From assembly GCA_905192935.1 (NCBI GenBank), contig CAJJMX010000056.1, positions 1 through 9,289 on the forward strand: a stretch of 9,289 nt of DNA, in the 5' to 3' direction. The DNA comes from an uncultured Mailhella sp. (GTDB lineage Bacteria > Desulfobacterota > Desulfovibrionia > Desulfovibrionales > Desulfovibrionaceae). The translations under genes and the position numbers were made by a program. A model generated the notes under the pieces. It was not told the origin of the DNA. It searched no databases and saw nothing but the letters and a program-made list of their open reading frames with translations. Each line of letters starts with the position of its first letter. The stretch's first letter is position 1. Of the stretch, positions 6,089 through 9,289 are shown piece after piece.

Positions 6089-6357
6089 CTTGCGTGCGGA
6101 AAGGGGGGCGTCGGCGAAGATGCGGAAAGAGCCGCTTCCGGCGGACGAAGAGAAGCCGGAAGACGGGCGGCGGAGCGCCGTCCGCGTCAGGGGCCGCGCG
6201 TCTCGGAAAGGACGCTTCAACTTCGGAGGGCAGGGCGTCCGTCTTCCCCCGTCTGCGGAAGCGATTCGATGCCGTCGGTCGGGCGCGCACGGGCGAGTCG
6301 TCCTCCGCGTCTGCGGGATGCCCGGAAGAGTCGTCGACGGCTGCGGATACTGCGGGA
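6089..6357. other. Gene-free GC-rich stretch with stacked hairpins
   Basis: I see no credible gene here: the open frames are Arg-rich, have no ribosome-binding site, and are typical of GC-rich noise. It lies between two converging transcripts. Three stems are visible: CTTCCGGC (6135-6142) with GCCGGAAG (6155-6162), perfect with a 12-nt loop; GGGCGGCG (6165-6172) with CGCCGTCC (6176-6183), one wobble and a GAG loop; and GGACGC with GCGTCC flanking about 6208-6237. No T tract follows any of them. It would form the 3' untranslated region of the minus-strand gene if transcription runs to 6051. Confidence 0.5.
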
Positions 6358-6531
6358 CTACTTCTTGTTCTTCATGCGCTTTTCATAAAGCTTTGCCGAG
6401 GTGAGACCGGCAAGAAGTCCCATGGTGGCGCCGAACACGATGCCTTCCGCCGTGTTCACGAAGCCCAGGAGCACGGCGAAGATGCCGACGGAACTGCCGA
6501 TCAGAAAACCGCGAAGAATAAAAGAACTCAT
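6358..6531 (-). CDS. Small two-helix membrane protein, glycine zipper
   Basis: On the minus strand the start is ATG at 6531-6529, preceded by GAGG 6 nt upstream (6541-6538). An in-frame ATG at 6543 would overlap that site and is less likely. The product is 57 residues and ends in TAG at 6358-6360. Two hydrophobic segments (about 4-24 and 29-47) are separated by a short NTAE turn. The second carries GATMGLLAG, a GxxxGxxxG glycine-zipper pattern that favours helix packing. The C-terminus is basic (KLYEKRMKNKK), predicting a cytoplasmic end. It has its own promoter and is transcribed away from the efflux operon. I do not recognise a named family; glycine-zipper small membrane proteins are one description that fits. 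Confidence 0.75.
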   Translation of the reverse strand: MSSFILRGFLIGSSVGIFAVLLGFVNTAEGIVFGATMGLLAGLTSAKLYEKRMKNKK

Positions 6532-6570
6532 ACAAAACCTCATGGCGCGCTTTTCATCGCCGTATTAAGA

Positions 6571-6598
6571 CAAAGGAGATTGCCATAATCTACGTTTG
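6571..6598. promoter_or_regulatory. Candidate operator and plus-strand extended -10 promoter
   Basis: AGATT (6577-6581) and AATCT (6587-6591) form an inverted repeat with a 5-nt centre, flanked by a nearly symmetric CAAA (6571-6574) and TTTG (6595-6598). The centre coincides with CATAAT (6584-6589), a good -10 box on the plus strand, preceded by TGC (6581-6583) as an extended -10. I see no matching -35 at the right distance. This would drive the efflux operon with a leader of about 125 nt, and a protein bound to the repeat would cover both divergent -10 elements. No regulator gene is in the window. Confidence 0.45.
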
Positions 6599-6614
6599 CC
6601 CGGTCTTTTGTCAA
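6585..6614 (-). promoter_or_regulatory. Sigma70-type promoter for the small membrane protein
   Basis: On the minus strand a consensus -35 TTGACA lies at 6614-6609. Two -10 choices are TAGATT (6592-6587, 16-nt spacing) and GATTAT (6590-6585, 18-nt spacing), each 4 of 6 matches. It points to the gene at 6531-6358, giving a leader of about 45-50 nt. It overlaps the plus-strand -10 and the inverted repeat centred at 6584. Confidence 0.6.
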
Positions 6615-6670
6615 TGCGCGGGCGGACGACGGGGCGTCTTTTGGTCGCGGACGATTTCCGCGGGACGGGG

Positions 6671-6694
6671 CGTCCGGCTCCGGACGGCCGGAGC
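6671..6694 (+). promoter_or_regulatory. Mutually exclusive hairpins in the efflux operon leader
   Basis: CGTCC (6671-6675) can pair with GGACG (6682-6686), or GCTCCGG (6677-6683) can pair with CCGGAGC (6688-6694) around a 4-nt loop. The two stems share bases 6682-6683 and the loop, so they cannot coexist. They lie 16 nt before the adaptor gene's ribosome-binding site at 6710-6714. Neither stem sequesters that site directly, so a switching role is only a possibility. Confidence 0.35.
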
Positions 6695-6721
6695 AAACCG
6701 TTCAGCCATGGAGGATGGGTC

Positions 6722-7948
6722 ATGAATGCGCTGCGAGCAAGTGGAGTCGCGCTTTTTTGTCTGCTTCTGGTCGCCTGCGACGGGGACGAGAAGAAACAGT
6801 CCGCCGAGGCGGCTCTTCCGCCGCCCTTCGTGAAGGCCGTGAAGCTCGAGCGCATGGACGTGCCGCTTTATGCCACGTTCATGGGCCGGACGGAGGGCAG
6901 CCGCTCCGCCGCGGTGAAGCCGCAGGTGTCCGGCATTCTTCTGAAGCGCTTTTTCCGGGAAGGCGCGTACGTGAAGCAGGGAACGGTGCTCTTCGAGATC
7001 GACGAGGCGCCGTTTCAGGCGGCGCTGCGTCAGGCGGAAGGGCAGCTTGCCGACGCCGTGAGCACGCTGGACAACGCCCGAAAGGAATACGACCGCGTGC
7101 AGAAGCTCTATGCCGTCAACGCCGTGAGCCGTCAGGAGCGCGACAGCGCCTACGCCGCGTGGAAGAGCGCCCAGGGCCGGCGGGAGTCGGCGCAGGCCGC
7201 GGTGAACGATGCGCGCATAAGGCTCGGCTACTGCCGGGTGGAGGCTCCCTTTTCCGGCTTTACCAGCCGGGAGGTGACGCGCACGGGCAATCTCGTGGGC
7301 ACGGACAGCACGTTGACGTACATCAATCAGAGCGACCCCATGGACGTGGAGTTCTCCGTGCCGAGCGTGGAACTTTTTTCCATGCGCGACATGGAATTGA
7401 AGGGCAGGGCCGTAAGCTACGGCGAAGGCTCCTCCGCCGAGCTCTCCCTGCTGGACGGCACAAGCTACGACCGGCAGGGAAAGGTGGTCTTTCTCGACAC
7501 GCAGGTGGATTCCTCGACGAGCGCCGTCAGGGCCCGGGCGCGCTTTCCCAATGCGGAAGGCCGGCTGCTTCCGGGCGAATTCGTGATCGTGCGTGTGGGC
7601 GGGGCCAGGCTCGTCGGCGCGGTCATGATCCCTCAGGAGGCGCTCATGCAGACGGAAAACGGAACGGCCGTGTACGTGCTGGACGAGGCGGATCGTGCCA
7701 GTCTTGCCCTTGTGACGCTCGGTCCCGCCTTCGGCAGCAGCTTTCTTCTGGAAAAGGGGCTTGAACCCGGACAGAGGATAGTGGTGCAGGGTCAGAACAA
7801 GGTGACGAGCGGTCAGAAGGTCAGGGCGGAGAATCTTCGGCAGAGCCTGAAGGCGGATCCGCTGGATACGCCGAATTCCTCGTCTCCAGTCACGGGCAGC
7901 GGCGTGGAGGACGCTCCCGCTCCTGTCAGGGAGGCCGGCCATGAGTGA
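6722..7948 (+). CDS. RND efflux periplasmic adaptor (membrane fusion protein), lipoprotein
   Basis: The start is ATG 6722, with GGAGG at 6710-6714 (7-nt spacing); the frame is open upstream to 6596 but lacks a signal there. The product is 408 residues, close to AcrA/MexA size. The lipoprotein signal ends in LVAC with acylated Cys19 and Asp at +2, the inner-membrane retention residue also present in AcrA. Next come the first lipoyl half (VKPQVSGILLKRFFREGAYV, about 66-85, to FEID at 94), an alpha-helical hairpin (96-165) and the second lipoyl half (RVEAPFSGFTSREVTRTGNL, 172-191). The beta-barrel domain follows, with SAVRARARFPNAEGRLLPGE (267-285), and then the membrane-proximal domain. It bridges the pump below to an outer-membrane TolC-type channel, not seen in this window. 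Its stop overlaps the pump gene by 8 nt. Confidence 0.95.
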   Translation: MNALRASGVALFCLLLVACDGDEKKQSAEAALPPPFVKAVKLERMDVPLYATFMGRTEGSRSAAVKPQVSGILLKRFFREGAYVKQGTVLFEIDEAPFQAALRQAEGQLADAVSTLDNARKEYDRVQKLYAVNAVSRQERDSAYAAWKSAQGRRESAQAAVNDARIRLGYCRVEAPFSGFTSREVTRTGNLVGTDSTLTYINQSDPMDVEFSVPSVELFSMRDMELKGRAVSYGEGSSAELSLLDGTSYDRQGKVVFLDTQVDSSTSAVRARARFPNAEGRLLPGEFVIVRVGGARLVGAVMIPQEALMQTENGTAVYVLDEADRASLALVTLGPAFGSSFLLEKGLEPGQRIVVQGQNKVTSGQKVRAENLRQSLKADPLDTPNSSSPVTGSGVEDAPAPVREAGHE

Positions 7949-9289
7949 CGATTCCCTGAAAAAAGACGCTCCGAAGCCTTCCGTTCCGTCCCCGTCCGGG
8001 GCTTCTCCCGCTTCCGTGAAGGCCGGTTTCTTCCTGCGGCGGCCCGTGCTTTCCATGGTGCTTTCCATCTTCATCGTGCTGGCCGGCATCCTGTCCATAC
8101 GGGAGCTTCCCGTGGCGCAGTATCCGGATCTCGTGCCGCCCACCATCACGGTGAGCGCGCAGTATCCGGGCGCAAGTCCGGAGATCATCGCCCAGACCGT
8201 GGCCACGCCCATCGAGGAGCAGATCAACGGCGTGCCGGGCATGATCTACATGAGTTCGGTCAGCTCCTCGAGCGGCTCCATGCAGATCTCCGTCACCTTT
8301 GCCGTGGGCACGGATGCGGACATCGCGCAGGTGAACGTGAACAACCGCGTGCAGGCCGCCACGCCCATGCTGCCGGAGATCGTGCGGCAGTACGGCGTGA
8401 CGGTGGACACCTTTTCTCCCGCCATTCTGGAGATCGTGGCGCTGTACTCGAAGGACGGCAGGTATGATGCCACCTATCTCAGCAACTACGCCCTTGTGAA
8501 TCTTCTCGACGGACTCAAGCGCGTGCCCGGCGTGGGACAGGCCCAGATCATAGGCAGCCGCGATCACGCCATGCGCATCTGGCTCGATCCGCCGCGCATG
8601 GCCGAGCTCGGCATCAGCGTGAACGACATCTCTCAGGCCGTGAACGATCAGAACGCCCAGTACTCTCTGGGAAGCGTGGGCAGTCAGCCCGGCTCGGACG
8701 CGCTTACCATGACGTGGCAGCTTCAGGGGGAAGGGCGGCTCGTGACGGCCGAACAGTTCGGCGACATCATACTCCGGGCCTCGCCGGAAGGCGGCGTGCT
8801 GCGCCTGCGCGACGTGGGCCGCGTGGAACTCGGCGCGGAAAGCTACAACTTCGCCTGCGCCATCGACGGCTCCACCGCCGTGCCTCTGGCCGTGTTCCTT
8901 GCGCCGGGCAGCAACGCGCTGGATACGGCGCAGCGCGTGGCCGCCTACATGGAGGAGCAGGAACGGTATTTCCCGTCCGGCATGGGCTATATGGTCCCCT
9001 ACGACACCACCATATTCGTGCGCCTTTCCGTGGAGGAGGTGGTGCGCACCCTGGTGGAAGCCATGCTGCTCGTGTTCGCCGTGGTCTATCTCTTCCTTCA
9101 GGACTGGCGCGCCACACTCATTCCCTGTCTGGCCGTGCCCATCGCGCTCACAGGCACGTTTGCGGGCGTGTATCTTCTGGGCTTTTCCATAAACACGCTC
9201 ACGCTCTTTGCGCTGGTGCTCGCCATAGGCATGGTGGTGGACGACGCCATAGTGGTGCTCGAAAACGTGGAGAGAGTGCTGAGGACCGA
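7941..9289 (+). CDS. HAE1-type RND multidrug efflux pump, N-terminal 449 residues
   Basis: The start is ATG 7941 with GGGAGG at 7929-7934 (6-nt spacing), inside the end of the adaptor gene. It runs off the window at residue 449 of an expected ~1,040. AcrB-like landmarks in order are FLRRPVLSMVLSIFIVLAGI (TM1, 31-50), LPVAQYPDLVPPTITVSAQY (56-75), GTDADIAQVNVNNRVQ (123-138), AMRIWLDP (210-217), NAQYSLGSVG (238-247), FPSGMGYMVPYDTT (344-357), VEAMLLVFAVVYLFLQDWRA (372-391) and GMVVDDAIVVLENVER (430-445). Asp434 and Asp435 correspond to the proton-relay pair Asp407/Asp408 of AcrB. It is an inner-membrane trimer exporting drugs or other amphiphiles by proton antiport; the substrate cannot be read from sequence. 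It carries about 27 extra Ser/Pro/Lys-rich residues before TM1 compared with AcrB. Confidence 0.96.
   Translation, partial: MSDDSLKKDAPKPSVPSPSGASPASVKAGFFLRRPVLSMVLSIFIVLAGILSIRELPVAQYPDLVPPTITVSAQYPGASPEIIAQTVATPIEEQINGVPGMIYMSSVSSSSGSMQISVTFAVGTDADIAQVNVNNRVQAATPMLPEIVRQYGVTVDTFSPAILEIVALYSKDGRYDATYLSNYALVNLLDGLKRVPGVGQAQIIGSRDHAMRIWLDPPRMAELGISVNDISQAVNDQNAQYSLGSVGSQPGSDALTMTWQLQGEGRLVTAEQFGDIILRASPEGGVLRLRDVGRVELGAESYNFACAIDGSTAVPLAVFLAPGSNALDTAQRVAAYMEEQERYFPSGMGYMVPYDTTIFVRLSVEEVVRTLVEAMLLVFAVVYLFLQDWRATLIPCLAVPIALTGTFAGVYLLGFSINTLTLFALVLAIGMVVDDAIVVLENVERVLRT

Noticed and set aside
6596..6721. Longer start for the efflux adaptor
   Set aside because: It would place 42 non-hydrophobic residues before the lipoprotein signal, and GGAGG directly supports ATG 6722.
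6611..8242. Minus-strand open frame (543 residues) opposite the adaptor and pump
   Set aside because: It is antisense to clear RND genes and its composition is typical of a shadow.
1..9289. Mobile element, CRISPR array, tRNA/rRNA, toxin-antitoxin or defence genes
   Set aside because: There are no transposase or integrase motifs, regularly spaced repeats, cloverleaf sequence or defence domains on either strand.

Overview
The window is a GC-rich bacterial chromosomal segment with normal, dense gene packing. I see no sign of phage, insertion sequence, CRISPR, tRNA or rRNA. The IF-1 C-terminus, the small DUF4911-like gene, the CoaBC variant (WTNGSTGTMG, CGPVDLWLP) and the general codon style all fit a Desulfovibrionaceae-type sulfate or sulfite reducer (Desulfovibrio, Bilophila or Mailhella-like). 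This assignment is by recollection of the family and was not tested by a search.

Layout on the + strand. (1) 1-1074: the 3' end of infA, a small DUF4911-like gene starting 1 nt after it, then lemA (508-1074). (2) 1075-1338: a 264-nt gap with a long hairpin and two consecutive intrinsic-terminator-like hairpins. (3) 1339-3240: a signal-peptide-bearing, multi-spanning DUF2207 membrane protein with a Ser/Gly-rich tail. LemA and DUF2207 genes are often neighbours, but here the terminators separate them transcriptionally. (4) 3241-3386: an AT-richer gap with a possible promoter and a perfect 10-bp inverted repeat in the predicted leader. (5) 3387-6031: a tight three-gene operon made of a small lipoprotein, coaBC (4'-phosphopantothenoylcysteine synthesis from phosphopantothenate) and an uncharacterised protein that overlaps coaBC by 4 nt. 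The C-terminal half of this last protein looks like a degenerate uracil-DNA-glycosylase-type fold. The operon ends in a strong, possibly bidirectional terminator (6051-6088).

(6) 6089-6357: a gene-free, hairpin-rich stretch. (7) 6358-6531 on the minus strand: a 57-residue two-helix membrane protein with a glycine zipper. (8) 6532-6721: a divergent control region with a good minus-strand sigma70 promoter, an overlapping plus-strand extended -10 and an inverted repeat across both, followed by a leader with mutually exclusive hairpins. (9) 6722-9289: a tripartite RND efflux operon, with a periplasmic adaptor lipoprotein (membrane fusion protein) overlapping by 8 nt an AcrB-type HAE1 RND pump that runs off the window end.

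I found no convincing new multi-gene system. The points most worth following are the UDG-like protein coupled to coaBC, the divergent efflux/small-protein control region, and the structured leaders.
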